A stretch of 64,000 nucleotides of DNA. Origin: Membranipora membranacea. Taxonomy: Eukaryota > Bryozoa > Gymnolaemata > Cheilostomatida > Membraniporidae. Positions 49,265 to 61,017 of the stretch are shown piece after piece; the stretch's first letter is position 1; every line of letters starts with the position of its first letter. The notes beneath the pieces are model-generated. The model was given only the letters and a program-made list of their open reading frames with translations, did no database searches and was not told where the DNA came from. The DNA lies in assembly GCA_914767715.1 (NCBI GenBank), contig OU612066.1, positions 22,046,283 to 22,110,282 of the forward strand. The letters run 5' to 3'. The translations under genes were made by a program, and so were the position numbers.

Positions 49265-50187
49265 CCAAAACAAGAGTGTTCACATTACGAAAAGCGTCAT
49301 ACTACCTGATTTTACACATGATATTGTTGCACTTTATCCCAACTAGGAAAGACAGCCCTAACAATAGTGTTAGGCTAGGTAAAGATTATAAATATCTGCA
49401 TACAAACAGTGATGTGTAATAGGTATATGTTCTGTGGAGGTGGGAAAACATAGTTTCCCTTGCAAAAAGAAGCCTAATAGTTTTTCTGGATGAAGGAAAC
49501 TGAAAAAAGGGAGGAAAAAGGGAGACAGGGAGGGGATGGAAAAACCCCTAAAAACTGGGAGACTATTTTTTAGATTAGATTAGATTTTATTGATACATTC
49601 GTTATCAATGATGATAGTGTGGAATGTGTATAATGCGTAAAAAAAATACTAAGAGCGGTGATTGTTGAAATATGTCATAAAAAAAGGAGAAAACGATTTG
49701 GCACGCTTTTGTGTTCTACATTTCTTAGGTCTAAAAATGGTATTATTGCGAGAGGAAACCCTACTAAAAATCTCTTGGTATTCGATTATAAAGTGGATGG
49801 GTCGGATCATCAGCTATTCGTAAAAAATGGCACTTCGAGAGTTCAAAAATAAAATCAGGTATGATTTTCAGCGAGATATTATGTGAGTCAACTGCTGTTA
49901 TCACCTCTTGTACCACCTAATGGCTGACCCCAGCAACATCAAGCCACACCTATCTCATTCTTTCACTTCTAGCTCTCATTAAATTTTGAAGTTGATATAC
50001 ATATCTGGTTAATTTGATTTATGTTTTATTTTCAGCGATTACGAATTCAGTGTGATATAAGATACTACAATAATGACCGTGTTAAAATCTGGCCATTCCA
50101 GTGCTCATCTGCATGATAGATGGTCTGTTACTATAACACTGCAATGCTCATATGCGATTTTCAACTGCCAAGTATGTGGAAGACCCT
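49265..50187. other. Unit-2-specific spacer with retroposon-like tail
   Basis: Contains TTTAGATTAGATTAGATTTT followed by ATTGATACATTCG at about 49570, which looks like a retroposon 3' tail. An open 64-codon frame (49658-49852, LLVFDYKVDGSDHQLFV) and a 3'-exon-like stretch near 50037 are not recognised. No later ACOX exon is seen. Confidence 0.4.
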
Positions 50188-51448
50188 GGTTTTGCAGTAC
50201 AGCTGTTATTTATAATTTAGTGAATATTAACTCTAGTTAGAAGTTGTCATCCGATATTTTCAGAGATAATATTTACCCGTGTGTTACCAATGCATGCTGA
50301 CTATTCTGCTCATGTAGAATAGTAATACAGATGTTTTATTATAAGAACTCAATTCTTCTCTCAGAAAATCTTGACTGCTCACTAGCTTGAGTTTGATCTG
50401 CAAACACCTAGCAAACCCAAGATGTAAGCCTTAGTAACGTATTAGTTTGCCCTATTTCTATATTTATCCGCAAATATTCTGCCAATATTAATAAGTTAGT
50501 CATGAGTTGTGCACTAATCAACCATAGTGATGGTGGTAATCATTACTTAGTACCTATATTATGACACACACAAGGTGTATTAGCACTAACCTAACCTGAG
50601 TTATCCCACCCTGCAATGCAACTTACCAAGTTCGAGTAAAAATCATCACTCCTGGTGTTACACTGCTGTGTGCGATTCCAAATTACTTGGTCTTCAACAC
50701 CTGTCTGGACTTGAAAACTACAGCAACCAACAAAAAGTGACTCCATCTTTCACTCGAGATTTCAGCGGTATGGTTGCTCAGTCTAAGTGGATGAAGTTAT
50801 GAAGCCACATGAGAAGCTATCGGTTGTATTGTGTTCTCTCTCACAGACAGTGAAACCATCCCTCGTCCACCTTCCAATGAGTATGTATAGGAATCTTAGA
50901 ATAACTGAAATACTCTATAGATCAGACCCAGCTGCACAGCTGACAGCTTGAACTATAAATTAATCAATAATTAGTCAGGACTGAAGCAATAATAACCTGC
51001 TGAAAATTTGAATGTGTTCATACCCATAATTCATTGATCAGGTAGCGATCAAAGCAAGCCGCGAAAATAGGTGTAGGTTTGACACCAGCAGTATTAAGAA
51101 CAGAGGTAGTCTGATCAAATGAGACTAAGGGATAAATAACTATTCTAACGGGGATTAAAGCAAAATGACTGTATGTTAAAGAGTTTAAACTGCAACATAG
51201 ATAACCACTCTTACAGTTTTGTTTCGCTTATTTGACAGGCTATTAAGTTCAGGCCGTTCAACTTATTACACAGCAGTCTGCAGTCAAAACTTGAACAAGG
51301 AAGTTATTAACAAGCAGTGGAGATTTAGATAGAACTCCACACAGATAGTTTACAGGACACAACTGTTGAGAAACAACAGGTCAGTAGTATGCTATGCAAT
51401 ACTATTCATCATTTAGTACCAGATGTTAAACTTTTGAATACTGTATCC
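50188..51448. other. ACOX-TRIM intergenic spacer, unit 2
   Basis: Matches 14792-15960 of unit 1 with small differences (for example a unit-2-specific ~110 bp near 50935-51040). No gene. Confidence 0.65.
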
Positions 51449-51957
51449 CGGTAACTGTAAATTGCTGAACAGGTTGAACAGGCTGAACAGCTGAACAGAA
51501 TTTCTCAGACTAAAATTAGTTTTTGTATTATTTTCTGTGGCTGACTATAACTTCTCAAACACATTCCTCCCAGCCAAATGATTCAATGAGTATAATGAAT
51601 CAATCCTAAGTTCCTGCTGGCACCTAAAATATTTGTTTTAGAGCATCACTGATATATATTACATGAACGTGGGGTACATATCTAACCCTTAGGAGGCGCA
51701 TGACTATTTCATGTGTGGTTGCTGGACAGCATTTCTCATCTTTAAATGGTCCACAAGTTCAGAATCTGTTATAGCTGACTCTCGTAAACTTTTGTCAAGC
51801 AGCGCTTGCCTGAGTTTTTGAGGGTTGTTACTGGAACTTCAATCATGCGTAATGTACAAGCTGCAAGATTTATAACTTTAGTTATATCCTCACACAAGGC
51901 TTTATACTGATGGCATATCTTCACAAATAGCAACGCTATGTGTTTTTCCACCGATCC

Positions 51958-51988
<31 letters not shown>

Positions 51989-52341
51989 TCATATAAATGA
52001 GGGAAAACAAATGAAGCAATTAATCTACCAAATCTGAAAAATTTAGGTAACTAGAAACATTATTCAGCACAATGCCATCCTTTCATCTAGGCAGTCTTGA
52101 CAAGCTTTGTTGGGGGGGGGGGGGGGTGGGTGTTGTTGGTTCCTTCCATCAATTCACTAAGTGTAATACCCAAATACTTACTGTGGATAAAACAATAGAA
52201 AGAAACAAAGGCAATTGCAAACTTAATATAAGTATTCAGCAGAATATAAGGAGTTGTCCAGGCTTGTGCATAATTAGTAGTCTGAGAAATTCTGTTCAGC
52301 TGTTCAGCATGTTCGGCCTGTTCAGCAATTTACAGTTACCG
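51449..52341. mobile_element. 893-bp non-autonomous TIR transposon with TGAACAG subrepeats
   Basis: Inverted ends begin CGGTAACTGTAAATTGCTGA and end TCAGCAATTTACAGTTACCG, continuing through GAACAG repeats to GAATTTCTCAGACTA / TAGTCTGAGAAATTC. Flanks are CTGTATCC (51441-51448) and CATGTATCC (52342-52350). Unit 1 has the uninterrupted site at about 15975 (AATACATGTATCCTAATG), so the insertion is post-duplication. The interior holds a (TA)n tract (51959-51987), a run of about 16 G (52111-52126) and no transposase. The 8-9-bp duplication suits hAT or Mutator-type elements. Confidence 0.85.
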
Positions 52342-52481
52342 CATGTATCCTAATTTTGTTTTACACAGGTCAAGCTCACAGTGGGCTTTCTACCAATCAA
52401 ATCTGGTGTTATAACAACAGTTTGCTGCAAGTGTGAATCCAAACAGTCTTCTCATTTTATTCTCTTGTTCGCTGCCCCGTC

Positions 52482-52577
52482 CTAGATCAAGTTTGATCTA
52501 GTTTGTAAGCGGTTGAGTTTTCCCCCTCTATTGACATGACTCTGTTGCTGGCAAAGTGGACTAAACTTGATTTAGAG
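52482..52577. mobile_element. Short MITE of the AAGTTTGATC-YAGTTTG family, unit 2
   Basis: Left CTAGATCAAGTTTGATCTAG and right AAAGTGGACTAAACTTGATT are inverted ends; counterpart of 16115-16208. The open frame 52536-52739 overlaps it and is rejected as a gene. Confidence 0.55.
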
Positions 52578-52836
52578 TCTAGACCCTTCCCTGGAAACAG
52601 TGATAAAGTTTCGACTGTAGTAAACAAAAGCCATTTCGATTCTAAGGAGGTTATGGATGGTGATGTGCGCCTCCCACGAATCTTTTACACCCTTTGGCAA
52701 GCAAACATACTTTTGGGAGGCAAGACAGGCTCGACTTGATATTTTAGTTCTAGGTATTGTTAAAGCAATATTACTATGTTGATCGTTGGCTCATGTTTTA
52801 GGGCTCCACAAGGTAGCACAACATCACACAAGAGAA

Positions 52837-53667
52837 ATGGCCGTCTCCGTAGCAGAAACTACAACCCACCTGGTAACATGTGGTAACTGCCTTGAAGAGG
52901 ATGGGTTTATCCATAACCCGATGTTTTTACCCTGTACTCATGTCTGCTGTGAGACTTGTCTGAGGAGGCAACTCATGAAGACTGATGTAATCGAATGCAG
53001 AGTTTGTCAGTAAGTAACAGTGTCATTGAGCATCTTATATAACAGATTCCTCCAAAAACAACGGTCCAATAACGCTCTGATTTAGATTCATTTCAACAAC
53101 AACAATATTTCGATTGTTGTCTATTCTCAAACAAATTCAGCTTAGGAAGCTTGATAATTAACCCTATGGGTCTGTAGCTAACTTTAAAACATTCTTTTAC
53201 CTAGTTTCGCTCTTCCCAAGATGGTTTGCCTTGTAGTGTTTGTGGGATTAATGTTGGGATAGTTGAGGTGGGTGGTCTGGAGGGATAATGGTGGTGGATT
53301 GAGTGACTTGATGGTCTAAGTGTGATCGGTGGCAGGATTGCGTTGGGCAGATGGGTAAGAGATGGTAATTCTTATAATATCCTCAACTTGCAATTGCAGT
53401 ATTAATCAACTAATCAATATGATTTATGCACAAGATGTTATGATTTGTAGAAACAAGTTCAAAGTGGTGATAGACAACCTTCCCTCAGCCTTAGAGAATG
53501 TCCATCCATCTACATTCTGTGAGCCGTGTGAGAAAAGTGGAAAACTCAAGATGACCGCCAACACTTACTGTCTGACCTGTGAACATAAGTACTGTGCTGC
53601 TCATCAGAAGGTAAATACTAATCGAGAACCTGTGGCTGTGTGTCTGTTAGGCAATTTTGAGAAATAA
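52837..53667 (+). CDS. TRIM-like gene, copy 2: intact RING and B-box 1, C-terminal part deleted
   Basis: Exons 52837-53009 (RING) and 53451-53610 (B-box 1). RING: CGNC, then PCTHVCCETC, then CRVC, a full C3HC4 set. B-box 1: CEPC, CLTCEHKYCAAH. Reading through the donor after HQK gives 18 more residues and TAA at 53667, so the gene could still encode a ~129-aa RING plus B-box protein. B-box 2, coiled coil and propeller exons are gone: 54075 joins directly to the DUF4708 upstream region. Without a coiled coil it could not form the usual TRIM dimer. Copy 1 has the RING frameshifted, so this is the only intact RING in the window. Confidence 0.75.
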
Positions 53668-53676
53668 TCTTGTAAT

Positions 53677-53988
53677 TTGAACGGCATTATAAGCGAGAGC
53701 TATGCTGTGTTTTTATATAATATACAGTGTAAGCTGTATAATTCGAATCCTGTTGATATGAAATTCCTGTTAATTCAGACACCTGAGGTTGGTCCCAGCT
53801 CAGCCAATGGTTTGTACACCCTGTTAATTCTAAGTTGTAATTGTCATTCGAAGTTGTGCTCTCTGACCAAAGTAGAAAGTAACTCCATTTTCAGAGATTC
53901 GCTTTTGCCAAATCAGACAAAGGAAGTGATCATGATTTTTGATTTAGCACTCGTTAACAAAGCTGTCGACCCTGCTTACCCAATTTAG
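53677..53988 (+). other. Unexplained intronic open frame, TRIM copy 2 (one of three)
   Basis: Third instance of the ISESYAVFLYN...DPAYPI frame, again open to a stop at the same place. Differences from the other copies are mostly replacements (for example Asp to His, Leu to Phe). Confidence 0.3.
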
Positions 53989-54059
53989 CGGTTACTACTG
54001 TTCACTCGGTCATCACTCATCAGTGTTCTATTTCTATTATAACTTGCATAGCACAACAC

Positions 54060-54095
54060 TACAAAAAAAAATTTCTTCATACACTCCAATAATGC
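54060..54095. other. Deletion junction in unit 2 (about 4 kb lost)
   Basis: AAAATTTCTTCAT corresponds to 17692-17704, and ACACTCCAATAATG directly after it corresponds to 21676. All sequence between these points in unit 1 is missing. Confidence 0.85.
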
Positions 54096-54492
54096 AAGAC
54101 CATAAAAGACTACTTTGTAAAAATCAGTAGAATTACTCTGACTCTATACATGATCAAAAGGTGCCTCAAATCTTCATACTGATGGCGTAATGCATCCTAG
54201 GAAATATCACCTTCTGGAATGACCAGCAAGGTAGCATAAACTGAACTGGCAACAAATGGCAATTTGGCAGTGACATATTTTTCTTAACCAACAGACCGGC
54301 AAGCAATGACTCTAGTGTCTAGGTTGACAGAGGACTGAAGCTATCGAGATTAACTTCATTCCACGCAGCCCTCGCAGTTCACCGAAAATAACCTCCATCT
54401 GAACTTTATATTTATTTATCCAGGTTTCCAAACCAGGTCCAGTGACTTAATATCAATATAGTTCATGCTTCAAATACACCCTGACTGCTAAG

Positions 54493-57054
54493 ATGGCACC
54501 TAACTGGAATATAGTTGGTGATTATCTTGTCCATGGCAGAGAATTTCTTACCGACCCTATGAAGAAAAGTATATTGGAAGTTGATATCAACTTTACTCCT
54601 GGAAGGTTCACAATAACTCTATCACCTCTGTCAATGACTATTCCAGCTATATCGGTGAGAGTTTAAATATATTTTCCAAATCGATTGCACTTTGGCTTCA
54701 GTTATTACAACAAATTTGCTGCCTCGCTCGTTTGATCTTTTCCAGGCTAGTTGAATACTAATGATATTGTATATCTTAATTGTAGCTAGAAGATTTGGAC
54801 ATAAGTCTTTATACAATACAGGCATTTGAGAGTGATGAACATGTTGTAATTCCACAGCAGGCTATTGGCAGCAAGTGGTGCCACATTTTACCAAGGTATG
54901 GAGATTTAACAAATTGATGCACAATGTTGATCATTTCATTGCAATCACGTACCAAGTTACCATCATTACCGGTCAAGTCCCTGCAAACAAACCATATAAT
55001 CCGCGTATAAATGGCGTTTGGCCAAGGAGAGGATAACTCTCGTCTGCATTTATCAGCAAATCATACAACACAACAAGGAGCTTACTCATTGAATGAACAA
55101 AACTCAAAAAGCCTAAAACCAGTAATTTTTGTTCTGGTGCAATGTATTCATCTGTATTTGAATAACTCAATGTGAGTTCAGATATTCATTCTCATGTTAT
55201 CTGTGGTTGAACCTTTCTTTTAGCAATAAGAAAGGCCAGGTGTTTAGTATAAGTCATACTCTACCCACTTCTGGTGATGGTGGATTCAAATCTTACAAAG
55301 ATATGAAGCGATATTGGAAGAATACATACGGATACAGATTACCTGACTCTGATACAAACTTGCTCTACTATCAAATCAACTTCAAACTCATCGGAAGCAA
55401 GTTGTTCATGTATCCTTATGATGACCACTAATTTAACTGGAATTCACATTGACAGTGTTTTCAGTGGGTTTCAACGGGGCAAGTGGAAGCGGCTGATTTG
55501 AAAAAAAGCTTTTGAGCAGATTTCAATATAGCTCTAGATTTTCGCTCGTTGATGTGCTTTTGTCTCCCTGGCCATCAAGTTTGATTCAGTTTGCCTGAAT
55601 TCCAGTTGCTCCCCTTCCCGTGGTCACGCCAGCATGACTAGTGGAGGGAAGCAACTCCTACTGCAGGCAAATGGACCTAAATTTGTCTACACTGGCCTCT
55701 GTAAACAGCTGATAGGAGATATACCTTTCCTTGTTTGTTGAATGTACCAAACGAATATGTTGAATGTCTGCTACGATAGGATACTTATAGAACAGGAGTT
55801 CCTTCCTTCCAAATATGATTCAAAACATTGCTATATTTTATTATATTACGTTGTTTTCCTTAGCTTTGTTGAGACAGATATCCCTCAGTTTGTATGAGAC
55901 AGTCAGGTTATATCAGTCAGATAAAGGACAGACAGGCCCTGTGTGATACCTTCATCTCTGATATACGTACTCTGATGAAGTCTGTATGTGGTGTGAAGAT
56001 ATCTTTATCCCTTAGTGCCCACAAGGCTACTCAACAGCTGTATACCACCATACCGACAAACCATTCAGTGAGTTGCTATTGTTGGGCTGAATTATGTTGG
56101 AAGAATTTATTTTTGTACCGTTTTTACCAGACCTAGTCAATGTTATAAAATACACTCCATCGTGTAATGTAAGCTTAAAATGATATTATCTTTATTGTGG
56201 TTAAGAACACAAAATTCCACTGTTTAATTGATCCCCTTCACTGATAGCCGGAATTCAATGCACTCCCTCTCCATTCATTGGTCTTTTGCATATTTGGTTT
56301 GGGCTGATGCTTCATCTCTTCCCTAAATTTGGTGAGAAGTTGAAAATACAAAAAAAACTCCGCGGTGATCTGATCTTGTGTTTTGTTATGTCAAATTGAC
56401 ACTGTCTTAAAAACGTTGAGATTGAAAGCACAAAATCCCAATAGAGCCCTCGTAGCAGACACATAACTCTATCCTCTTTTGTTCTAGTTACCCAGTAGAC
56501 CTAACACTGTTCCAGTTGTCTGTAAGACCAGCAGTTCATCAGACACTATACTCCAGCAGGATAAGCAATCAGCCGAGGCTAAAAAAGAGCAGACAACTTC
56601 TACTACAAGTGACTCTCTCAATCTGACTAAAGAAACCGTTGTTACTTTACCAGATGATGAAATCAAAGGTGACTTGCTTAATTCACCATTTTTTAGTAGT
56701 GCCTTGTTTCTTCTACATGCCTGCTGCTACTTCCATTTATCTGGGAATTTATACTTGTACGGCTTTTTTACTGATACGAAGTTGATGCTGATAGTATTCT
56801 CATTGTAGTTTATGTAATTTCAAGGGTCAAAATTAGGCTCTTCAGGACCAACAAAGATGAAGCCTCAAATCCCATCATTCCTGATGAAGCAGAGGTTGAA
56901 GAGTAAGACGTTCACCAATGACCTCTCTGTGACCTCTGCTGTCAGCACTGCTTCTACTAATCATCAACTAGGAGGGATAAATCTCAGATTTGCAGATCAA
57001 CTCTCAACTAAGAATCCTGTCACTCCGCTGTATATGAAAAATAACAGTAAGTAG
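54493..57054 (+). CDS. DUF4708 / C18orf63-like gene, copy 2: exons 1-6 clean, last three exons missing
   Basis: Exons: 54493-54654, 54786-54895, 55224-55409, 55878-56067, 56488-56668, 56846-57046; all GT-AG and in frame with no stop. It carries the Trp (IGSKWCHILP) and Gln (LQQD) that are nonsense codons in copy 1, and the complete end of exon 4 (TTIPTNHS|GTGAGT) deleted from copy 1. Reading through the exon 6 donor adds three residues and stops at 57054. The SAP-like C-terminal exons are lost because the unit ends at about 57215. A truncated ~345-aa product is possible. Confidence 0.75.
55573..55683. mobile_element. MITE of the AAGTTTGATC-CAGTTTGCC family, unit 2 copy
   Basis: Counterpart of 23153-23262 in DUF4708 intron 3, with ends ATCAAGTTTGATTCAGTTTG and CTGCAGGCAAATGGACC. 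Confidence 0.6.
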
Positions 57055-57326
57055 AAGTTTGGTAGTGCGTTTCCACTTAATTACACATAAGCCTTACTGT
57101 GGAGAAACCCATCGAACCCTACTGTACATTTCTCCCTACAGTCGATTGATCTAGGGCTACATGTTACACACTGGTTGCTGATATCGATTTTGATTTAGGT
57201 TTGAAACTTCTGACTCCTTTCACAAAACTTGGCACTGAAATTGGTCATCATGTCCTCCATCAACATGAGTGAGGTCAGAAACCTATTGCAGCAAGAAAAG
57301 GAAATATTGCTGTTTAAAACAAATTC

Positions 57327-58097
57327 GGGAAGCGGCTCAACGTGCCCCAAGCATGGGGCACGTTGAGCCGGGTCCGCATTTTGTATGGGGCACGTTGAGC
57401 CACTCTGTTATGGTCATCTCTTTGCTGGTAATAACTTTTTAATTCATCGCAACCATAAGAAATAAAGTAAAGCAACCAAATTCAATGCAACAGCCCATTT
57501 TTTCACTCAATTGAACTATAAAATATAATTCGCAACACAAAATAAATTTCTGAAATATTTGCGGTACAGGAAAAATTGCACACGGCAAACTTGATGATAA
57601 GTGTAGGGAAAACTGAACTCAGAGTTATTGCTAATTTCATTTAAGAAACATCAATTCCAATGTTTTCGTTTTTGTGTATGTAAGTGTTGTCGAACATGTC
57701 ATAGTGCGGTGCATGGCTCAACGTGCCTTAACAGCCTGGTTTTCACTTTCAACTCGAGTACAACAAAATCTTTCCATCAGAGATAAGTTTAGATTATGTG
57801 AAATTGAGACTAAATATGCTGTTATCACATGATAAAAGTTGCAGCTTCTCAGTCACGCCTTGCTAGGAATAGATGACATTCCCGTCGATTAGCGCATTAT
57901 TTACTTTTTACACTTAAAACGATGAAAAACTAAATAACTATCTTCCCTTAGTAGCTATCTTTCTTTTTGTCTGCTCAAAAAGGATGCCTTTGGTCTCATG
58001 ACCTCTGATGGAGGGGAAAACTCAAAACATAAAATGGTATCTGAAAAAAGTGGGGTGGATCAACGTGCCCCATGGCTCAACGTGCCCGACCTTCCCC
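57327..58097. mobile_element. ~770-bp element with repeated GGCTCAACGTGCCCC at both ends
   Basis: The left end (GGGAAG...) holds GGCTCAACGTGCCCC facing GGGGCACGTTGAGCC around AAGCAT, and a third copy at 57388-57403. The right end holds TCAACGTGCCCCATGGCTCA, ACGTGCCC and ends CTTCCCC, the inverse of the left GGGAAG. A single copy GGCTCAACGTGCC lies at 57716. No open frame of note. It sits between the truncated end of unit 2 and the next fragment, so it may have been involved in that break. Superfamily not assigned; target duplication unclear. Confidence 0.65.
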
Positions 58098-58139
58098 TAA
58101 CAGTAATGTGTTAATTGAGATCCTCCAATGAAGACTTAC

Positions 58140-58598
58140 CTTTCTTGTGATCATCATCGATATCACTCCACAACCTCAGGCTAACTACCTCACTACTACA
58201 ATGATTGAAATATATGATATGGGATTTAACTCTCACTAATAGAGTCACCTAGTAGTATCACTCCTACTTGATTACTTTCTCATTGTGTCATTGTGCACTC
58301 AGAAGGCAGCGATTGCAACATCTTTAAAAGCGTAACGCTGCTGATGACACATCATCTTTGGGAAAAACCTGATGGACTTTTATGGAGTTCACAGTCATGG
58401 CCTAGGTCATTTTTTGATATGTGATGAATAATCTAAATATTTATATAGCTTTCCCCTAGCCCAAACGAATTCAGCCAAATCCAAAATATAATGAATTATT
58501 CATGCCCACAGCCAAAGAGTTAATAATCTTGCCTACTATAAATTTAATGACAGCAGTAATGAGAATAATAAGTTAACTTACACGACAGTTCTGGACAT
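58140..58598 (-). pseudogene. Third, partial copy of the 311-aa gene (exons 1-2 only)
   Basis: Exon 1 at 58582-58598 (ATG, MSRTV, donor GTAAGT) and exon 2 at 58140-58195 (SEVVSLRLWSDIDDDHK) are open and phase-matched. Exon 2 has an in-frame internal deletion of 54 nt relative to copy A, and ends at a good GTAAGT donor. No further exons follow, because the 57327-58097 element and unit 2 lie downstream. The promoter flank to about 58800 is also kept. Confidence 0.7.
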
Positions 58599-58799
58599 TT
58601 CTTCTTGTTGATAATATTTGTTATAGGAAGACATGTTCACGTAGATAACACTTGATTTCTATAGAATTTTACAGAGGATCACAGAATCACAGCTAGTTCA
58701 GTCGGTTGCTTATTTCTGATTGTTACGCTCAACATTCAGTCATCATTGTGCTAAGAGTTGTGTCATGGCGTGCCTCCTTCAATTGTCGGAATATTTTTC

Positions 58800-61017
58800 T
58801 ATCGAAATATTCGTTTCTGATCATTAGTTGTCTTCTCGCAATTATTAGAATGGTGATAATCAAATCTGCAGAAAAATTTCAATTCATGGTGAAATTATAG
58901 CAGTTTATTGTGATGATGTTTACATCCCTTTTCTAAATTCTTACAATTTTTCACATGCTCCCATATGGGCTTTTCACATGAACATGATATATGTATCAAT
59001 GACTGCCTGCTCCTTTCATATTATTCCGGCATCATGACTGGCAAGACCCGGGGAATGGCTTATGTTTGCCCAAGGTTGATTTAAAATTTGGTAGCGCTGC
59101 TTAATAATTAGCCATAATAAGCCGTAATTATTTTCTTACGTATTGTGAGCAGACAATCCTTGTTTGTGCGGAATAAACATTACATAACATTGATAGACCA
59201 GGGTGTCCCACCTTCCTGGATAGACCAACCTTCAACATTAGCTCATGATATCAGATAGTTTTGTTACCTTTCTCAAACCTTCACCACATATCAGTCTACT
59301 GCATGCCTGTCATTTTTATTTATGGTTACATTTCACATCGCACTCAAATCCCACAGTTAGTTTTGAGATTGCGGATGCTGGGCTGGCTCCTATATTCTAG
59401 TTTAATTTTGTTGGTATAACTTCATCATGAATATTAAAGAGATCAAGATAACGCTGTAATACTCCAGGCAAGCTGTATGCTGAGGCTTATTATTCTCACA
59501 TAATATGTAAATGATATCAACAATATAAAATCTCAGTACAAAATACATATAACAATATGTGATCCTCTGATCCTATCCTCAGTTGTAATCCCTTTTGACA
59601 AAGAAAACCATTGTTGTGTTCTCATTATAAAAACTCTGCTTTGTTTTTCAGAATTACCGGACTGTGGCTAGGGATATACTGTCAACATCATAATTGGAAG
59701 TACCTACCTACTGCGAAACATATACCCACTGGGGTATAATGAATGGTGAAGGGCCTGACTTAGCTAATCTACCGGTGGATGTTCCTGATCTGATATGTGA
59801 AGTCTCTTATTGATGATGGGAATGATGAATGAGTCATCAAAATACTGCAGATAATCAGCAAAGTGAAATATGTATGACCTCGTGGACCAACACAGATAGA
59901 GTTAGTTTTCTCTTTTATTTTGAGCCACAATACGAATTAGAGTGTCAGCATTTAGGCTCTCTTTCATTACGCGGGTTGGATTTCTGATTGAGAATTAGGA
60001 GTCGATTGCATGTTACAATATTTGGAGAACAAGAAAGTTTTGTTTCAGGATTTTGTTTTGAGGACCGGAACAAGTTGTAAAGCCTCAGTCAAAATTTCCA
60101 ACCTTCGATAATTGAAATGATTTTTGATGTTTCAATTGTTATATTGTAACATTACCAGATAATATGACGTTTGATTGCAATGCATGATTGGAAGGAAGCG
60201 AAACTTTCCCTGGAACTTGATAAGTTACTGCGCTACGCAACAAGCCTCTGATTGAAGTGAGGAAAAGAGGCCTAACATTTAAATTGATAGGGCAGTTAGT
60301 ATTATCAGTGTGATTGTCTCCATTGCTAGGAAATATCAACAGGATTCACTTTGGGAATTTAATTATTATCAGTTTAAAAGCAAGAGCATTAAAGAGGTAT
60401 ATTTATTATAATATGTGAATAAATCAGTGTCTTGTTTAAGATCACTATGGAGCTTCATGTTCAAATGCACAATCCCAAGTTCTTGACACGCCTGGACTGG
60501 AACAAGTAGATCAACTTCGGCAATGGGCATTTCCTTCATTGGAGCAAGCCTTGTGAGCTTAGGAACAGCAGGAATTATATCTATGTTGTTATTTTTGGCT
60601 CTGTTAGCAATGATTGGTTCAATCTTATGTCCATGACCATATCTAGTTTTAAATGTGAAGGTTATTGGGTCAACATCTTATTAGAATTATGATTGAGCTT
60701 ATGTTAACAAGAGTTGCCTCCTTCTGTCTTGTAATAAGACAATCCTTGTTTAGGAAAATTTGAGCGGATATTTATACTGGTAACAAAGTTTATAAATTTG
60801 TTGGGAACAATGATTTCTCAGCCTTCTTAATGAGATATATTATCAAAATTAAACGATAAAGTACTTTAAATAATTCAACTCTACTTATACATGTATTATC
60901 ATTGTCTGAGCGAAGTATACCTTAGCTGATCTAGTTCAAATATCACTACCACTACCACTGTCATATCAGCAATTGATAACGCTTGCAGGTTAATATTAAT
61001 CGACCCAATGCATAGAA
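58800..61017. other. Spacer, no gene supported
   Basis: About 2.2 kb without a credible exon. A stretch at 59650-59815 (PDLANLPVDVPDLICEVSY in one frame) is protein-like but isolated. No copy elsewhere in the window. Confidence 0.5.

Larger units (their letters stand above)
36583..57215 (+). repeat. Tandem array unit 2 (four-gene segmental duplication)
   Basis: Collinear with 2443-24497. Differences from unit 1: a shorter minisatellite at 41275-41425, foldback insertions at 38540-38664 and 51449-52341, retained ACOX exons 8-9 and flanks (48127-50187), loss of the equivalent of 17705-21675 at 54075, and an abrupt end after GAAACTTCTGACTC at 57215 where the last three DUF4708 exons should follow. 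Confidence 0.9.

Noticed and set aside
36583-57215. Unit 2 as the alternative haplotype of unit 1
   Set aside because: Both lie in one contiguous sequence with different flanking DNA, multiple unit-specific insertions and deletions, and region-dependent divergence up to ~18%; an assembly artefact cannot be fully excluded without reads.
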